DNA of 64,000 bases from Rheinheimera pacifica (GCF_024809855.1 NZ_JANUEM010000015.1:1-64000); one strand, 5' to 3'; positions 43,760 through 56,656 are shown, counted from the stretch's first letter. A program made the numbers and translations. The notes: generated by a model from the letters alone, not told the origin.

Positions 43760-45484
43760 TTAATCAGCTACGGGTTTAATACCCACCTGAGTTGCTTCGC
43801 CGGCTTCATTTACCTGCCGAACGGTTAATAGCAATTTGTCCAGCTGTACCTGGTCACCAATAACGACCCGACGGTGAAAACGTTGTGTGATATAGCCAGC
43901 CAGGGTTTGCTGCGGATCCTGATCTTCAAAGTTTATCGTGTAAAACGCATCTAAATCACTAAGGCTGATGCTGCCATTAAGCACAAAATCACCAAAGAAG
44001 CTGCTTTGGTTTAGTACTGCTTTTTCTGCATCTTTGGCCAGAGTTTCGCTTATTTGCCGGGCATGTTTAAGTTTGGTTAGCACCATTATGGTGTCTTTGG
44101 CATTAAATACCGGCTTTTTCTCCGGCAATATCCATTCACCATTACGTACTACACCCAGAAACTGTACCGGTTGCTTAAACTGTAAATCTGGCCAACTGGA
44201 AGAGAGTACCGGCGAGTGGTCTGTTACTTTAAATGCCAGCACTTCCATTACATCGTTGCTTGGCACTGCATCCAGGGGCATTACCTGATCTGGTGTCAGC
44301 TCGGCCGGCACTTCTAGTTTTAACCAGCGGGCTATTGGTACTATGCTCCAGCCTTGCACTACTAACGATACGATAACTACAACAAAGGCTACGTCAAAAT
44401 ACAGATGTTCATCCGGCATGCCGGCCAACCAGGGAAACAATGCCAGAATAATCGGCACTGCACCGCGTAGCCCAACCCAGCTGATAAACAGCTGATCGCG
44501 TGCCGGAAAACGGAATGGTATTAAACTCAAAAGTACAGCTATTGGCCGGGCTATAAAAATCAGCACTGCCGCCAATAGTAACGCCGGAACCAGATGATTC
44601 ATCAGATTGCTGGGCACAACCAGTAAACCTAACATCAAAAACATACCAATTTGGCTTATCCATGCTAAACCATCATGCATACGCAAAATATGGATAATCT
44701 GTGGCAAGCGTGCATTACCGACAAGATAACCCATCAAATACACCGCTAAAAAACCACTGCCACCAAAGAAGTTGGTTACCGCATAAATGAAGATACAGCT
44801 GGCTACAGCAAGTAACGGGAAAAAAGCAAAGCTAAGCGGTAATTTACGGCATAAAAAAACAAATATGCGCCCTGCTCCGTAACCCATAAGCCCGCCTACT
44901 ACTGCTTGTTGTAAAAATACAATAGCGACCGACCAGCTTACAGGTTCACCTTGTGCCAGAATACCCACCAGAGTCAGTGTGAGCATAATTGCCATAGGGT
45001 CATTACTCCCCGACTCTATTTCCAGCGTTGATGCAACGCGATCTTTGATCCGCAGCCCTTGTGACTGAAAAATAGAAAATACCGCTGCAGCATCGGTTGA
45101 ACTTAAAATGGCACCCAGCAGTAAACCTTGCAGCAATGTCAGGTTAAGCAAATAAGCTGCAGCAACACCAGCAATACCACAGGTAAGCACTACGCCAACA
45201 GTCGCCAACATAGATGCCGGTGCCAGAGCCACTCTAAAGCGCTCCGGATGGGTACGCATACCGCCGTCAAACAGAATAATAACCAGCGCTATAGAGCCAA
45301 TTAAAAACGCAACCTGCGGGTTATCGAACTTAATGCCAACCAAGCCTTGCTCGCCTGCCAGCATGCCGATTATAAGGAATACCAATAGCATCGGCGCGCC
45401 AAGGCGCGCAGAAATAAGAGTAGCTATGATACTGATAACAAAAAGAAAACCGCCAACCAATATCGCGAGGTTTATGCTATCCAC
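43760..45484 (-). CDS. nhaP2: K+/H+ antiporter, CPA1 family (NhaP2/CvrA type)
   Basis: 574 residues (E. coli CvrA 578). About 13 membrane helices in the first 390 residues with the conserved FDGGMRTH, LSSTDAAAVFS and EIESGSNDPMAI motifs of CPA1 exchangers, then a cytoplasmic TrkA-C-type domain (about 410-500) and C-terminal corC_HlyC-like part. Exports K+ in exchange for protons. Located immediately downstream of pyrF on the same strand, 17 bases apart. Confidence 0.92.
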   Translation of the reverse strand: MDSINLAILVGGFLFVISIIATLISARLGAPMLLVFLIIGMLAGEQGLVGIKFDNPQVAFLIGSIALVIILFDGGMRTHPERFRVALAPASMLATVGVVLTCGIAGVAAAYLLNLTLLQGLLLGAILSSTDAAAVFSIFQSQGLRIKDRVASTLEIESGSNDPMAIMLTLTLVGILAQGEPVSWSVAIVFLQQAVVGGLMGYGAGRIFVFLCRKLPLSFAFFPLLAVASCIFIYAVTNFFGGSGFLAVYLMGYLVGNARLPQIIHILRMHDGLAWISQIGMFLMLGLLVVPSNLMNHLVPALLLAAVLIFIARPIAVLLSLIPFRFPARDQLFISWVGLRGAVPIILALFPWLAGMPDEHLYFDVAFVVVIVSLVVQGWSIVPIARWLKLEVPAELTPDQVMPLDAVPSNDVMEVLAFKVTDHSPVLSSSWPDLQFKQPVQFLGVVRNGEWILPEKKPVFNAKDTIMVLTKLKHARQISETLAKDAEKAVLNQSSFFGDFVLNGSISLSDLDAFYTINFEDQDPQQTLAGYITQRFHRRVVIGDQVQLDKLLLTVRQVNEAGEATQVGIKPVAD

Positions 45485-45501
45485 CCTAACCTCCTGATAA
45501 A

Positions 45502-46206
45502 TTAAGCGTTTGATATCTCCTGAACTATAGCATTCAATGCTTGCAGTGGTTGTGCCGCTTTAGTAATCGGGCGCCCGATTACCATATAATCAACACCTGC
45601 CAAAAGTGCCTGAGCCGGTGTCATCACGCGTTTCTGGTCGTCCTGGCTGCTGCTGGCAGGACGAATACCAGGTGTAACCAGGCAAAACTGCTTACCAAAT
45701 TGTTGTTTGAGTATTACCGCTTCTTGTGCCGAGCACACTACGCCGTCTAACGCTGCACTATGCGCCAGAGTAGCAAGCTTAAGTACCTGCTGTTCTGGTG
45801 TTTGATTAATACCTAGTTCTGTTAAGTCGCTTTGCTCCATGCTGGTTAACACGGTAACGGCGATAAGATAGGGTTTGTCATTACCATAAGTCAGCAACGC
45901 TTCGCGCGCCGCATTCATCATTTTACTGCCACCAGTGGCATGCACATTTACCATCCACACCCCCAAATCTGCAGCGGCTTTAACCGCTTTAGCTACAGTG
46001 TTGGGTATATCGTGAAATTTTAAATCCAGAAACACATCAAAATGGCGTTGCTGCAATTGCTGTACAAACTGTGGGCCAAAGTGAGTAAACATCTCTTTGC
46101 CAATTTTCAACCGGCAAAGGGTTGGGTCTAACTGACTAACTAAATTCAGTGCTTCTGTTTTTTGTTCGAAATCAAGAGCTACCACCACAGGGGTCTTGCA
46201 GGACAT
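45502..46206 (-). CDS. pyrF: orotidine 5'-phosphate decarboxylase
   Basis: Decarboxylates OMP to UMP. 234 residues from ATG 46206, with AAAGGA before it; an in-frame GTG at 46221 would overlap lapB. The catalytic [10 protein letters not shown] and substrate-binding TPGIRP are intact. Follows lapB as in E. coli (lapA-lapB-pyrF). Confidence 0.96.
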   Translation of the reverse strand: MSCKTPVVVALDFEQKTEALNLVSQLDPTLCRLKIGKEMFTHFGPQFVQQLQQRHFDVFLDLKFHDIPNTVAKAVKAAADLGVWMVNVHATGGSKMMNAAREALLTYGNDKPYLIAVTVLTSMEQSDLTELGINQTPEQQVLKLATLAHSAALDGVVCSAQEAVILKQQFGKQFCLVTPGIRPASSSQDDQKRVMTPAQALLAGVDYMVIGRPITKAAQPLQALNAIVQEISNA

Positions 46207-46220
46207 GCTTTTTCCTTTCA

Positions 46221-47357
46221 CTAACGACCGTCAATGCCACTGATAGGCTCTACAGTTTCCCACTGCTGACAAGACGGACACAACCAATAATGTTTGCGGG
46301 TTTTAAAGCCACAGTTACGACAACTGTATAACGATTTCTTATCCAGATAGGCATTTACAAGCTCTTCTACGGACGACAACGCTTCAGCAGCCGGTGCTGA
46401 TTGCTGTTGCCTGATCTGCAGCAGTTTTTGAAACAACCGGATACTGGGTTGCTGTTTTAGTTTATCCAGCAAAAATTGCTCAGCTGCAGTAGCCGAACCA
46501 TGTTCTGCCAGCCAACTGGCAAGCAGCACTACTGCGCTGATATTATGCTGTTTGTTTGCTAACTGGCTTAACAGCTGATACCACTCTTCATCGCTAAGCG
46601 CGCATTGTTGTAACAACGGCAGAATATCGGCGCTCCATTGTGGCCTGTGTTCAACAATATATAGCAAGGCTGATTTGGCCAGCGCAGTATGCTGCTCTGC
46701 CAGTGCTTGTTTAGCAAGTTCATATTTAGGCCGCACCGCAGCGGGGTAACGTGAAGCCAACTCCAGCAATGGCTCGGTGTTATGTCCGGGGTGTTGCTTA
46801 AGCGCTTCAATTTGCATATTGGCCTGAGCAATACGCAAAGTGCTGGATTCAGTACTATCTACCACAGTGCTATATTGCTTAGCTTTATGCCACTCATGAG
46901 TAGCAATAAAAATACTAAACAGTTGTTTCAGTGCTGCTTCACCAAGTACAGGTGACTTAACCAGGTTAACCAACAATTTTTCAGCTCTGTCATACAAGCC
47001 GGCAGAAAAATAATCTTTGGCCAGTTCAAACTGAATTTGCTGCGCCTGCGGTTTGGGTAATTTAAGCTGATGCAGCTTTTCATGAATACGAATGGCCTTA
47101 TCCCAATCGCCTTTGCGACGAAACAGGTTGGCCAATGCCAGATAGGTTTCTATAGTAGCGGCTTCGATATCAAGCAGTTCTAATAACTGCTCAATAGCTT
47201 TATCTTCCTGATCGGTTAATAAGAAGTTTAAACCAGAAGATAAATTGCGGGTAATGCTGGCACGGCCTTTAAGTTCTTTATGTGTAACGCTGTTGCGCCC
47301 CATAAACCAGCCATAAGCTGCAGCTACCGGCAATAACAAAAACAGCAGCTCTAACAT
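46221..47357 (-). CDS. lapB: lipopolysaccharide assembly protein LapB (YciM)
   Basis: 378 residues (E. coli 389). N-terminal membrane helix (1-18), a run of TPR repeats (about 40-320) and a C-terminal rubredoxin-like zinc site CRNCGF...CPSCQQW. Recruits FtsH to LpxC to control LPS synthesis. Three bases after lapA. Confidence 0.95.
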   Translation of the reverse strand: MLELLFLLLPVAAAYGWFMGRNSVTHKELKGRASITRNLSSGLNFLLTDQEDKAIEQLLELLDIEAATIETYLALANLFRRKGDWDKAIRIHEKLHQLKLPKPQAQQIQFELAKDYFSAGLYDRAEKLLVNLVKSPVLGEAALKQLFSIFIATHEWHKAKQYSTVVDSTESSTLRIAQANMQIEALKQHPGHNTEPLLELASRYPAAVRPKYELAKQALAEQHTALAKSALLYIVEHRPQWSADILPLLQQCALSDEEWYQLLSQLANKQHNISAVVLLASWLAEHGSATAAEQFLLDKLKQQPSIRLFQKLLQIRQQQSAPAAEALSSVEELVNAYLDKKSLYSCRNCGFKTRKHYWLCPSCQQWETVEPISGIDGR

Positions 47358-47360
47358 AGG

Positions 47361-47603
47361 CTAGCTGTTTTCCGTTGATTTACGCAGCCAACTCTTTGCT
47401 TTACGTTGCAGTGAATACAGCAGGGCTATCATCAGGCCAAGCAAGATGCCCAGCAGCAGGAAAATCAGCGCAATATCAACAACTCTTAAGCGTGCGCTGA
47501 CAATAAGAAGATTTAAATCAGCAATTTGCTGATTAATAGAACCAAACAGCACCCCTACTACAATCAGGGCTACTATTACTGCGATATAAAGTAGTCTGCG
47601 CAA
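47361..47603 (-). CDS. lapA: lipopolysaccharide assembly protein LapA (YciS)
   Basis: 80 residues, two membrane helices (about 4-21 and 44-65) joined by a short loop, DUF1049 type. Forms a complex with LapB. Start has GGAGTTTCCC context. Confidence 0.93.
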   Translation of the reverse strand: MRRLLYIAVIVALIVVGVLFGSINQQIADLNLLIVSARLRVVDIALIFLLLGILLGLMIALLYSLQRKAKSWLRKSTENS

Positions 47604-47644
47604 GGGAAACTCCGTTTACGCCTGCAAACTCAATAAATTGAGGC

Positions 47645-47929
47645 TCAGGTGTTGTCTTTTACCCGGTCACGTAATTCTTTACCAGGTTTGAAGTGCGGTA
47701 CATGTTTACCGTCCAGTTCAACCTTGTCACCGGTTTTAGGGTTACGCCCTACACGCGGTGCACGGTAATGCAGTGAAAAACTACCAAAACCACGAATTTC
47801 AATGCGTTCGTTAGCGGCTAATGATTGCGCCATCTGCTCGAGGATTTCTTTAACTGAAGCTTCAACATCCTTGACCTGAATATGCGGGAAATCAGTAGCT
47901 AATTTTTCAATTAATTCAGACTTGGTCAT
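47645..47929 (-). CDS. ihfB: integration host factor subunit beta
   Basis: 94 residues, like E. coli IHF-beta. HU-family signature [21 protein letters not shown] (in [12 protein letters not shown]) with the beta-arm proline. Bends DNA as heterodimer with IhfA. Lies after rpsA across a hairpin. It may also help Xer or phage reactions nearby; that is inference. Confidence 0.97.
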   Translation of the reverse strand: MTKSELIEKLATDFPHIQVKDVEASVKEILEQMAQSLAANERIEIRGFGSFSLHYRAPRVGRNPKTGDKVELDGKHVPHFKPGKELRDRVKDNT

Positions 47930-47958
47930 AGCCCCTCCGGCAAACCTGATTTTGGATA

Positions 47959-47984
47959 AAGCAGGAGGCTTAAGCCCCCTGCTT
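47959..47984 (-). terminator. hairpin between rpsA and ihfB
   Basis: AAGCAGGAGGC/GCCCCCTGCTT arms around TTAA with one mismatch, 10 bases beyond the rpsA stop. The T-tail on minus is short, so read-through to ihfB is likely. Confidence 0.6.
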
Positions 47985-47993
47985 CGTTAGCAA

Positions 47994-49670
47994 TTAATCC
48001 TGCTTCTGAGCAGCTTTAAATGCTTCGGCCATAGCGTTACCACCAAAGTCAGCTTCTTGTTGCTTGCTGTTGACAGTATCCATAGCTTCTTTTTCTTCAG
48101 CTTCAAATTTCGCTTTGATTGACAGGCTGATTACGCGGTTCTTGCGGTCAACACCCATTAAACGAGCTTCAATTTCTTCGCCAACTTTCAGTACTGTAGT
48201 GGCATCTTCAATACGCTCACGCGCGATATCAGATACACGAACATAACCTTCTACTGCACCTTCTAACATTACAGTCGCGCCTTTAGCGTCAACGGCAGTT
48301 ACTTCACCTTTAACGATAGCACCTTTTTTGTTGTCAGCAAGGTAGCCATTGAACGGGTCTTCGTCCAGTTGCTTGATACCTAAAGAGATACGCTCGCGCT
48401 CTGGGTCAACTTGTAACACAACTGCGTGTACTTCGTCGCCTTTCTTAAAGTCACGTACCGCTTCTTCGCCAGTAGCGTTCCAGCTGATGTCTGATAAGTG
48501 AACCAGACCGTCGATGCCGCCATCTAAACCGATGAAGATACCGAAGTCAGTGATTGACTTGATCTTACCGCTTACGCGATCACCCTTGTTGAAGCCCTTA
48601 GCGAACTCTTCCCATGGGTTAGCTTTACACTGTTTCAGGCCTAAAGAAATACGACGACGTTCTTCGTCAATTTCCAGAACCATAACTTCCACTGAATCAC
48701 CTAAGTTAACCACTTTAGATGGGTGGATGTTTTTGTTAGTCCAGTCCATTTCTGAAACGTGTACTAAGCCTTCTACGCCTTCTTCGATTTCTACGAAGCA
48801 GCCGTAATCAGTCAGGTTAGTTACGCGGCCAGTGATGCGGGCACCTTCTGGGTAACGTGATGCGATAGCGGCCCATGGATCTTCACCCATTTGCTTCAAG
48901 CCTAAAGATACACGTTGCTTCTCACGGTCGAATTTCAGTACTTTTACCGGAATTTCGTCGCCAACATTAACGATTTCGCTTGGGTGCTTAACGCGCTTCC
49001 ATGCCATATCAGTGATATGCAGTAAGCCGTCTACGCCACCTAAGTCTACGAATGCACCGTAGTCAGTCAGGTTCTTAACGATACCTTTAACTTCCATGCC
49101 TTCTTCCAGCGTTTCTAACAGCTGGTCACGTTCATGGCTGCTTTCTGATTCAATAACGGCACGACGTGATACCACCACGTTGTTACGCTTCTGATCCAGT
49201 TTGATAACTTTGAACTCAAGTTCTTTGTTTTCCAGGTGCAGAGTGTCACGCACCGGACGTACGTCTACTAATGAACCAGGCAGGAATGCACGAATGCTAT
49301 CAACTTCAACTGTGAAACCACCTTTAACTTTACCAGTGATCACACCGATAACAGTTTCTTTGTCTTCACAGGCTTTTTCCAGACGTACCCAGGCTTCGTG
49401 GCGTTTAGCTTTTTCACGAGACAGCTGAGTTTCACCGAAACCATCTTCGATAGCGTCTAACGCTACATCGATGATGTCGCCAACGCTTACTTCGATTTCG
49501 CCGTTCAGAGATTTGAACTGCTCAACAGGGATTGCGGCTTCTGATTTCAGACCTGCGTCAACCATAACAACATCTTTCAGAACAGCAACAACTGTTCCTT
49601 TGATGATAGAGCCAAGGCGTGTTTCAGATTTGAAGCTTTCTTCAAGTAGTTGTGCAAAATTTTCAGTCAT
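47994..49670 (-). CDS. rpsA: 30S ribosomal protein S1
   Basis: 558 residues (E. coli 557) from ATG 49670; a GTG two codons earlier is less likely by comparison with other S1 starts ([12 protein letters not shown]). Six S1 OB-fold repeats are visible, each with a VxxVxxFGxFV-type core (e.g. [39 protein letters not shown]). Binds mRNA leaders on the ribosome. No good Shine-Dalgarno before the start, as in E. coli rpsA, whose leader is structured and self-regulated. Confidence 0.97.
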   Translation of the reverse strand: MTENFAQLLEESFKSETRLGSIIKGTVVAVLKDVVMVDAGLKSEAAIPVEQFKSLNGEIEVSVGDIIDVALDAIEDGFGETQLSREKAKRHEAWVRLEKACEDKETVIGVITGKVKGGFTVEVDSIRAFLPGSLVDVRPVRDTLHLENKELEFKVIKLDQKRNNVVVSRRAVIESESSHERDQLLETLEEGMEVKGIVKNLTDYGAFVDLGGVDGLLHITDMAWKRVKHPSEIVNVGDEIPVKVLKFDREKQRVSLGLKQMGEDPWAAIASRYPEGARITGRVTNLTDYGCFVEIEEGVEGLVHVSEMDWTNKNIHPSKVVNLGDSVEVMVLEIDEERRRISLGLKQCKANPWEEFAKGFNKGDRVSGKIKSITDFGIFIGLDGGIDGLVHLSDISWNATGEEAVRDFKKGDEVHAVVLQVDPERERISLGIKQLDEDPFNGYLADNKKGAIVKGEVTAVDAKGATVMLEGAVEGYVRVSDIARERIEDATTVLKVGEEIEARLMGVDRKNRVISLSIKAKFEAEEKEAMDTVNSKQQEADFGGNAMAEAFKAAQKQD

Positions 49671-49781
49671 AGTCACTTTTTTCAGTTAAGTGCTCCACGC
49701 CGCGTCTTGCGTTGTGGGGTTGCTAAATTTACCTGTTTAAATCCATTTAACAGGCTGTCCAAAATGTGGCTTTGGCCTGGT

Positions 49782-50471
49782 TCATACTAAGCCTGGTATT
49801 TTCATACCCGCGTAGTTCAGTACCTCTTCCAACACTTGTTCAATAGTTTTATTGGTCGAATCCAGCATATAGGCATCGGCAGCCGGTTTTAGCGGCGCTG
49901 TAGCGCGGTTCATATCGCGCTCGTCTCTTGCCTGGATTTCGCTCAAAAGGTCGCCGATGTTAACATCAAAGCCCTTTTCTTTCAACTCTAAATAGCGCCG
50001 TCTGGCGCGCTCTTCCGGGGTAGCTGTTAAATATATTTTAACTGCAGCCTGTGGAAATACTACTGTACCCATATCGCGGCCGTCCGCCACTAAACCAGGT
50101 TCCTCAGCAAAGGCACGCTGCCGGCGTAGCAATGCTTCCCTTACCCGTGGCAATGAAGCAATTTTTGAGGCTAGATCAGCGACTTCTTGTGTACGTATAG
50201 TATGCGACACATTTTCGCCTTCGAGGGTTATACGGATATTACCGTGCTCATCACTGCTAAACTGCACATCCAGATGCGCAGCCAGCGGCTGTAAGGCTTC
50301 TTCATCGTCACACACAATCTGATGATGCATAGCTGCCAAAGCCAGCACGCGGTAAATAGCGCCACTGTCGAGTAATTGCCAGCCTAAACGCTGAGCCAGT
50401 AAACGGCAAATAGTGCCTTTGCCGGAACCGCCGGGGCCATCGATGGTAATTACTGCTGCAGAATGTGGCAT
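49782..50471 (-). CDS. cmk: cytidylate kinase
   Basis: Phosphorylates CMP and dCMP. 229 residues. P-loop GPGGSGKGT (10-18), CMP-binding [11 protein letters not shown] and lid [10 protein letters not shown] intact. Precedes rpsA as in most gammaproteobacteria. The interval between them (49671-49781) contains a CCTGTT/AACAGG inverted repeat in the S1 leader. Confidence 0.96.
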   Translation of the reverse strand: MPHSAAVITIDGPGGSGKGTICRLLAQRLGWQLLDSGAIYRVLALAAMHHQIVCDDEEALQPLAAHLDVQFSSDEHGNIRITLEGENVSHTIRTQEVADLASKIASLPRVREALLRRQRAFAEEPGLVADGRDMGTVVFPQAAVKIYLTATPEERARRRYLELKEKGFDVNIGDLLSEIQARDERDMNRATAPLKPAADAYMLDSTNKTIEQVLEEVLNYAGMKIPGLV

Positions 50472-50616
50472 CCTACCCCCTTACAAACTACTGGTTAATC
50501 GGATTTGAAAACGGCGGTATTATACAGCTTTTTGCGACAAAATCTGTGTTTAATTGCGCTAAAGCGGAGGAAAGACGCGCAGTTAGAAGGCTACGCGTCT
50601 GGATGTTTTTAGTTAT

Positions 50617-51897
50617 CTAACCAGCCAATTGAGCAAATAAATTGAAATAATTCGGGAAGGTTTTAGCGGTGCAATCCGGATCTTCTATAGTTACCGGTGT
50701 ATCGCTCAGAGCAACCAGCGAAAAACACATCGCCATACGGTGATCATTGTAGGTGGCAATGCTGGCATGCTTAAGTGTGGCTGGTGGTGTAACCTTAATA
50801 TAATCGTGGCCTTCTTCTACCTCTGCACCCACTTTTCTAAGTTCAGTTGCCATCGCGGCCAGGCGATCTGTTTCTTTTACCCGCCAGTTATACACATTAC
50901 GGATCACAGTTGGGCCCTTGGCAAATAATGCTGTTGTAGCAATGGTCATAGCAGCATCGGGTATGGCGTTATAATCGCGATCTATACCGTTTAATGTGTT
51001 ACGCGTTACCTTGATATAATCATCACCCCACTCAACATTGGCTCCCATTGCTTCCAGTGCGTCGGCAAAGTGAATATCACCCTGCACGGCGTGTTTACCA
51101 ATGCCGGTCACTTTTATGCTGCCGCCTTTAATGGCCGCTGCTGCCAAAAAGTATGATGCTGATGACGCATCGCCCTCTATCAGCCACTGGCCGGGAGAGC
51201 GGTACACCTGCTTACCACTGATACTAAAACGCTTGTAGTCATGGTTTTGTACGCTAACGCCAAAACGCTGCATCAATGCCAGGGTAATATCAATGTAAGG
51301 TTTGGATACCAGCTCGCCGATGATGTCTATTTCACTGTCACCATTTAACAGCGGTGCTACCATCAGCACTGCGGTTAAAAACTGACTGGAGATACTGCCG
51401 TCAATCTGCATTTTACCGCCAGATAAAGCTTTACCTTTGATCTGCAGCGGTGGAAAGTCTGCATTGCCAAGATAGCGGATATCGGCCTGCCACTGATTAA
51501 GCGCCTCCACTAAATGACCTATTGGCCGTTCGTACATACGTGGCTCGCCGGTAAGCGTGACATCTACATCCGATGCTGCCAGAGCTGCAGTTAGCGGCCG
51601 CATTGCTGTACCCGCGTTGCCAAGGAACATCGTTAGTGCATGCGGGTGCTTGAATAAACCGCCAATCCCCTCTACCGTGCATTCGGTGCGACAAGAAGAC
51701 AGCGTATAGTTGATACCCAAGGCTGTTAAGGCATTAAGCATATGCCTGATGTCATCACTATCGAGTAAATTAGTGATCTGTGTCGTGCCTTCTGCCAGTG
51801 CCGCCAGTAGTAATACCCGGTTCGAAATACTTTTTGAACCGGGCAAATGCACTTCGCCATTCATTTTGCTGATAGGGTTTAAGGTTAATGTTTTCAT
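50617..51897 (-). CDS. aroA: 3-phosphoshikimate 1-carboxyvinyltransferase (EPSP synthase)
   Basis: 426 residues (E. coli 427). [32 protein letters not shown] and the catalytic DHRMAM near the C-terminus. Class I type by the GNAGTAMRP motif. Converts shikimate 3-phosphate and PEP to EPSP. Overlaps serC by 4 bases. Confidence 0.97.
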   Translation of the reverse strand: MKTLTLNPISKMNGEVHLPGSKSISNRVLLLAALAEGTTQITNLLDSDDIRHMLNALTALGINYTLSSCRTECTVEGIGGLFKHPHALTMFLGNAGTAMRPLTAALAASDVDVTLTGEPRMYERPIGHLVEALNQWQADIRYLGNADFPPLQIKGKALSGGKMQIDGSISSQFLTAVLMVAPLLNGDSEIDIIGELVSKPYIDITLALMQRFGVSVQNHDYKRFSISGKQVYRSPGQWLIEGDASSASYFLAAAAIKGGSIKVTGIGKHAVQGDIHFADALEAMGANVEWGDDYIKVTRNTLNGIDRDYNAIPDAAMTIATTALFAKGPTVIRNVYNWRVKETDRLAAMATELRKVGAEVEEGHDYIKVTPPATLKHASIATYNDHRMAMCFSLVALSDTPVTIEDPDCTAKTFPNYFNLFAQLAG

Positions 51898-52976
51898 CCG
51901 TGCACCCGCTCAAATTCCTGCATAAAGCTCACTAACGTTTGCACACCTTCCAGTGGCATTGCGTTATAGATACTGGCGCGCATACCGCCAACCATACGGT
52001 GGCCTTTTAACGCCAACAGGCCATGAGTTTCTGCCTGATCGACAAACATATCGTTTAAACGCTCATCGCTTAAGAAAAACGGTACGTTCATCCACGACCG
52101 GTATGCCGGATCGACGTCATTGCTGTAAAAATCACTTTTATCAATATAATCATATAATAAGCTGGCCTTAACCTGGTTACGCGTAGCCATTGCGGTAACG
52201 CCACCTTGCTGTTTTAACCATTTAAACACTAACGCTGCCAGATACCAGGCAAAGGTAGGCGGAGTGTTAAACATACTGTCGTTCTCTGCCGCTAAACGGT
52301 AATCCAGTACCGATGGAATAACAGCGTCTTTAGCGGGTAACAAGTCGTCACGTACTATGGCCAGCGTTAAACCTGACGGGCCGATATTTTTCTGCGCACC
52401 GGCATAAATTACGCCGTAACGGCTAACGTCAATTGGTCTGGATAAAATAGTAGAAGATAAATCAGCAACGATGGGGCTGTCGGTTTGCGGTAATGCGGTA
52501 AATTCGACACCATCTACGGTTTCATTCGGGCAACAATGCACATAGGCAGCACCTTTGGTTAACTGCCAGTTATCCGGTGCCGTAACAGTACGAATACCAT
52601 TAGCCGTTTTTTGCCGGATATCCTGTACATTAATACCACCGTATTTTACCGCTTCTTCTACCGCTGATTTGGACCAGGCACCGGAGACAATATAATCTGC
52701 ACATAAACCCGGCTTTAACAGATTTAAAGGCACAGCGGAAAACTGGCCGCGGCCGCCGCCGTGCATAAACAACACTTTATAATTTGGCGGAATACTGAGC
52801 AAATCGCGTAAATCCTGTTCCGCTTCTGCGGCCAGGCGGATAAAAGGTTTGCTGCGGTGGCTCATTTCCATTACGGAACAGCCATGTTGTTGCCAGTTAA
52901 TAAATTCCTGTTGTGCCTGCTGCATTACTTCTACCGGCAACATTGCCGGGCCGGCACAAAAATTAAAGGTTGTCAT
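51894..52976 (-). CDS. serC: phosphoserine aminotransferase
   Basis: 360 residues. PLP-lysine in [14 protein letters not shown]-terminus [11 protein letters not shown] and [15 protein letters not shown] are typical. Makes 3-phosphoserine (and the pyridoxine precursor). serC-aroA order with overlapping stop/start as in E. coli. Confidence 0.97.
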   Translation of the reverse strand: MTTFNFCAGPAMLPVEVMQQAQQEFINWQQHGCSVMEMSHRSKPFIRLAAEAEQDLRDLLSIPPNYKVLFMHGGGRGQFSAVPLNLLKPGLCADYIVSGAWSKSAVEEAVKYGGINVQDIRQKTANGIRTVTAPDNWQLTKGAAYVHCCPNETVDGVEFTALPQTDSPIVADLSSTILSRPIDVSRYGVIYAGAQKNIGPSGLTLAIVRDDLLPAKDAVIPSVLDYRLAAENDSMFNTPPTFAWYLAALVFKWLKQQGGVTAMATRNQVKASLLYDYIDKSDFYSNDVDPAYRSWMNVPFFLSDERLNDMFVDQAETHGLLALKGHRMVGGMRASIYNAMPLEGVQTLVSFMQEFERVHG

Positions 52977-53085
52977 TTTTACTGCTTACTCCTGATTTAG
53001 CGCGTCTATTCAACTGGCCTGGTCGTATTTACTGCTGCCGGCTTAATACCGATCTTGTTGTTTTAATTTTGCTCCAGCTAAAAGC

Positions 53086-53111
53086 AAAACGAGCGCATAA
53101 GCGCCCGTTTT
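53086..53111 (-). terminator. gyrA terminator
   Basis: AAAACGAGCGC/GCGCCCGTTTT stem with one mismatch and an ATAA loop, nine bases beyond the gyrA stop on minus. Confidence 0.8.
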
Positions 53112-53120
53112 ATCTGGGGG

Positions 53121-55739
53121 TTACTCTTCTCCATCCTGCGCTAACTGGGTATCCGTCAACACAGTATTGGCAGCTTTTTCTGCCTCGGCAGCGGCTAACT
53201 CTTCCGCATCCTGAATTTCGTCTACTTTGGCTACACCAACTACTTTTTCATTTTCGGCGGTGCGGATCAGGATCACGCCCTGCGTATTACGACCGACTTC
53301 AGATACTTCATTAACACGGGTACGTACCAGAGTGCCCTTGTTGGAAATCATCATAATTTCATCCAACTCGTTCACCTGTACCGCTCCTACCACCAAGCCA
53401 TTACGCTCAGATACCTTAATGGATACCACACCCTGAGTGGCACGGCTCTTCGCCGGATATTCAGTTAACGCAGTACGTTTACCGTAGCCGTTTTCTGTAA
53501 CCGTAAGAATCGGGCCTTCACCATTTGGAATAATTAACGATACGACAGATCCACCTTCACGCAGTTTAATACCGCGTACACCGGTAGCCGTACGGCCCAT
53601 GCCCCGCACCTGATCTTCGGCAAAGCGCACGACTTTACCATCATCAGAAAACAGCATAATTTCGCTGTTGCCATCGGTAATGCCTACGCCAATTAAGCGG
53701 TCACCGTCATTCAGGTTAACGGCAATAATACCGTTAGAACGCGGCCGCGAGTATTCCACCAACGAGGTTTTCTTCACAGTACCATTGGCAGTAGCCATAA
53801 ACACATACTTGTCGGCTTCGTACTCACGTACCGGCAGAATAGCGTTAATACGCTCGCCTTCTTCCAGCGGCAGTAAGTTTACAATTGGCTTACCACGGGC
53901 AGTTCTGCTGGCCAGTGGTAATTGATACACCTTCATCCAGTACAAACGGCCACGGTTAGAGAAACACAAAATAGTGTCGTGGGTGCTGGCAACTAAGAGC
54001 TTATCAACGAAGTCTTCATCTTTTACGGTAGTGGCAGCTTTACCTTTACCACCGCGGCGCTGCGCTTCGTAATCAGACAATGGCTGATACTTGGCATAGC
54101 CAAGATGCGACAAGGTCACAACAACGTCTTCCTCGGTGATCAAGTCTTCCATATTGATGTCCAGCATATTGTCCTGGATATCAGTGCGGCGTTTATCAGC
54201 ATATTGTGCTTTAACCGCTTCGAGCTCTTCGCAGATCACTTCCATTAAGCGCTCAGGGCTGGCCAGGATATGCAGCAACTCGGCAATCAGCTCTAATAGT
54301 TGCTTGTACTCATCGAGGATTTTTTCGTGCTCAAGCCCGGTCAGTTTGTGTAAACGCAGATCCAAAATAGCCTGCGCCTGTTGCTCGGTCAGGAAGTACA
54401 AGCCATCACGAATACCGAAGTGCTCTTCTAACCACTCCGGACGCGCCGCATCTTGACCGGCACGCTCTAACATGGCACTAACACCGCCTAACTGCCAGCC
54501 ACGGTCAACTAAACGTAACTTGGCTTCAGATGGGCTGGGCGAGGTTTTAATCAGCTCTATAATATCGTCGATATTAGCCAGTGCTATGGCTAAACCTTCA
54601 AGAATATGCGCACGGTCACGGGCTTTACGCAGATCGTACACGGTACGACGGGTAACCACTTCACGGCGGTGCAGCACGAAGCACTTGAGCATTTCAATTA
54701 AGCTCAGCAGCTTAGGCTGGCCCTGATCCAAAGCAACCATATTAATACCAAACACAGTTTGCATTTGGGTGTTGGTGTACAGCTGGTTTAACATTACGTC
54801 GGTAGACTCACCGCGTTTAAGCTCAATAACGATACGCATACCGTCTTTGTCAGACTCATCGCGTAGCGCTGAAATACCCTCAATACGCTTTTCTTTTACC
54901 AGCTCAGCTATTTTTTCAATTAAACGGGCTTTGTTCACCTGGTATGGAATTTCGTTGACGATAATGGCTTCACGGCCGGTTTTCTCGTCTGTTTCTACCA
55001 CGGTTTTAGCGCGGATATACACCTTGCCGCGGCCGGTGCGGTAGGCTTCTTCAATACCTTTGCGGCCGTTAATAATAGCTGCAGTCGGGAAATCCGGTCC
55101 CGGGATATATTGCATTAATTCGTGCAGTTCGATATCCGGGTTAGCAATTAAGGCTAAGCAGCCGTCGATAACTTCGGTTAAGTTATGCGGCGGAATATTA
55201 GTAGCCATGCCCACAGCGATACCGCTGGAGCCGTTAATCAGTAAGTTCGGTAATTTGGTCGGCATTACCGCCGGAATTTGCTCAGTGCCGTCGTAGTTAG
55301 GGACAAAATCGACGGTTTCTTTGTCTAAATCGGCCAGCAGCTCGTGTGCAATACGCGCCATACGCACTTCGGTATAACGCATTGCTGCCGCCGAGTCGCC
55401 ATCGATAGAGCCGAAGTTACCCTGGCCGTCTACCAGCATGTAGCGTAGTGAAAATGGCTGCGCCATCCGTACTATAGTGTCATATACAGCACTATCGCCG
55501 TGCGGGTGGTATTTACCGATAACGTCACCTACCACACGGGCAGATTTTTTATAGGCTTTGTTCCAGTCATTGCCCAGTTCCTTCATCGCGAACAGCACGC
55601 GGCGGTGTACCGGCTTTAAACCATCCCTTACGTCCGGTAAGGCGCGGCCAACAATGACGCTCATTGCGTAATCGAGGTACGAATTCTTTAATTCGTCTTC
55701 GATATTTATAGGAACTATTTCTCTGGCCAGATCTGTCAT
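53121..55739 (-). CDS. gyrA: DNA gyrase subunit A
   Basis: 872 residues (E. coli 875). Catalytic Tyr122 in [12 protein letters not shown]; the quinolone-determining region reads GDSAVYDT with Ser83 and Asp87, the susceptible wild-type residues. C-terminal beta-pinwheel repeats (about 535-835) and an acidic tail with [21 protein letters not shown]-like Glu-rich end. Upstream of serC on the same strand, separated by a terminator. Confidence 0.98.
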   Translation of the reverse strand: MTDLAREIVPINIEDELKNSYLDYAMSVIVGRALPDVRDGLKPVHRRVLFAMKELGNDWNKAYKKSARVVGDVIGKYHPHGDSAVYDTIVRMAQPFSLRYMLVDGQGNFGSIDGDSAAAMRYTEVRMARIAHELLADLDKETVDFVPNYDGTEQIPAVMPTKLPNLLINGSSGIAVGMATNIPPHNLTEVIDGCLALIANPDIELHELMQYIPGPDFPTAAIINGRKGIEEAYRTGRGKVYIRAKTVVETDEKTGREAIIVNEIPYQVNKARLIEKIAELVKEKRIEGISALRDESDKDGMRIVIELKRGESTDVMLNQLYTNTQMQTVFGINMVALDQGQPKLLSLIEMLKCFVLHRREVVTRRTVYDLRKARDRAHILEGLAIALANIDDIIELIKTSPSPSEAKLRLVDRGWQLGGVSAMLERAGQDAARPEWLEEHFGIRDGLYFLTEQQAQAILDLRLHKLTGLEHEKILDEYKQLLELIAELLHILASPERLMEVICEELEAVKAQYADKRRTDIQDNMLDINMEDLITEEDVVVTLSHLGYAKYQPLSDYEAQRRGGKGKAATTVKDEDFVDKLLVASTHDTILCFSNRGRLYWMKVYQLPLASRTARGKPIVNLLPLEEGERINAILPVREYEADKYVFMATANGTVKKTSLVEYSRPRSNGIIAVNLNDGDRLIGVGITDGNSEIMLFSDDGKVVRFAEDQVRGMGRTATGVRGIKLREGGSVVSLIIPNGEGPILTVTENGYGKRTALTEYPAKSRATQGVVSIKVSERNGLVVGAVQVNELDEIMMISNKGTLVRTRVNEVSEVGRNTQGVILIRTAENEKVVGVAKVDEIQDAEELAAAEAEKAANTVLTDTQLAQDGEE

Positions 55740-55926
55740 AAAACGCTAATTTCCCTTAAATCAGATAGATAACTCGCTTTTTTCGATGTTATAAAGCGCG
55801 AGACAACGCAGGATTCTAACACAGAAAATCCCGCTTGCCATGCCCCAAATGCAAGGCAAAGCAAGCTTTGGCATTGCTCAAATGGATCAAGGCTTTATAA
55901 TGCGCAAAAACTAACGAGCATCAGGT

Positions 55927-56637
55927 ATGACTGCAAATATGAATGTTGATCCGGGCGAAATCGCCAAATTTAACGATATTGCCTCGCGCTGGTGGGATCC
56001 ATCGGGTGAATTCAAACCTTTGCATTTACTTAACCCGGTACGGTTAAGCTATATCAGCGACGAGCTTCAGGGCTTGTTTGGTAAAACGGTTATTGATATC
56101 GGTTGTGGCGGCGGTATCCTGGCTGAAAGCATGGCGCGTTGCGGTGCCGTAGTAACCGGGCTGGATATGGCCAATGACTCCCTTAACGTAGCACGGCTGC
56201 ATGCGCTGGAAGCCGGTGTTGAAGTAAACTACCAGCAAGATACTGCCGAGCAGTATGCTAAAAACCATGCAGCGCAGTTTGATGTGGTGACATGCATGGA
56301 GATGCTGGAGCATGTGCCACAGCCAATGTCGGTTATTCAGGCCTGTGCTGATCTGGCCAAACCGGGTGCGACACTGTTTTTCTCTACGCTGAACAAAACC
56401 TGGAAAGCCTATTTGCTGGCTATTATTGGCGCAGAGCAGCTGTTAAAACTGGTACCCAAAGGTACGCATGAGTTTAGTAAATTTATCCGCCCTTCAGAGC
56501 TGATGCGCTTTATCGAACAAGCCGGGCTTGAAGTAACAGATGCAACCGGACTGCACTTTAACCCGATTAATGAAAGCTTTAAAACCGGCCCCGGCGTAGA
56601 CGTAAACTATATCGTCGTTGCCCGTAAGCCAGCCTGA
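55927..56637 (+). CDS. ubiG: ubiquinone biosynthesis O-methyltransferase
   Basis: 236 residues. SAM loop [16 protein letters not shown] (about 55-70) and GLDMAN. Performs both O-methylations of ubiquinone synthesis. Divergent from gyrA, the common arrangement. Its stop lies at the edge of its own terminator. Confidence 0.96.
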   Translation: MTANMNVDPGEIAKFNDIASRWWDPSGEFKPLHLLNPVRLSYISDELQGLFGKTVIDIGCGGGILAESMARCGAVVTGLDMANDSLNVARLHALEAGVEVNYQQDTAEQYAKNHAAQFDVVTCMEMLEHVPQPMSVIQACADLAKPGATLFFSTLNKTWKAYLLAIIGAEQLLKLVPKGTHEFSKFIRPSELMRFIEQAGLEVTDATGLHFNPINESFKTGPGVDVNYIVVARKPA

Positions 56638-56656
56638 AACCTCAGGCTGGTTATTT
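56629..56656 (+). terminator. ubiG terminator
   Basis: CCAGCCTG/CAGGCTGG stem overlapping the stop, followed by TTATTTTT. Confidence 0.8.
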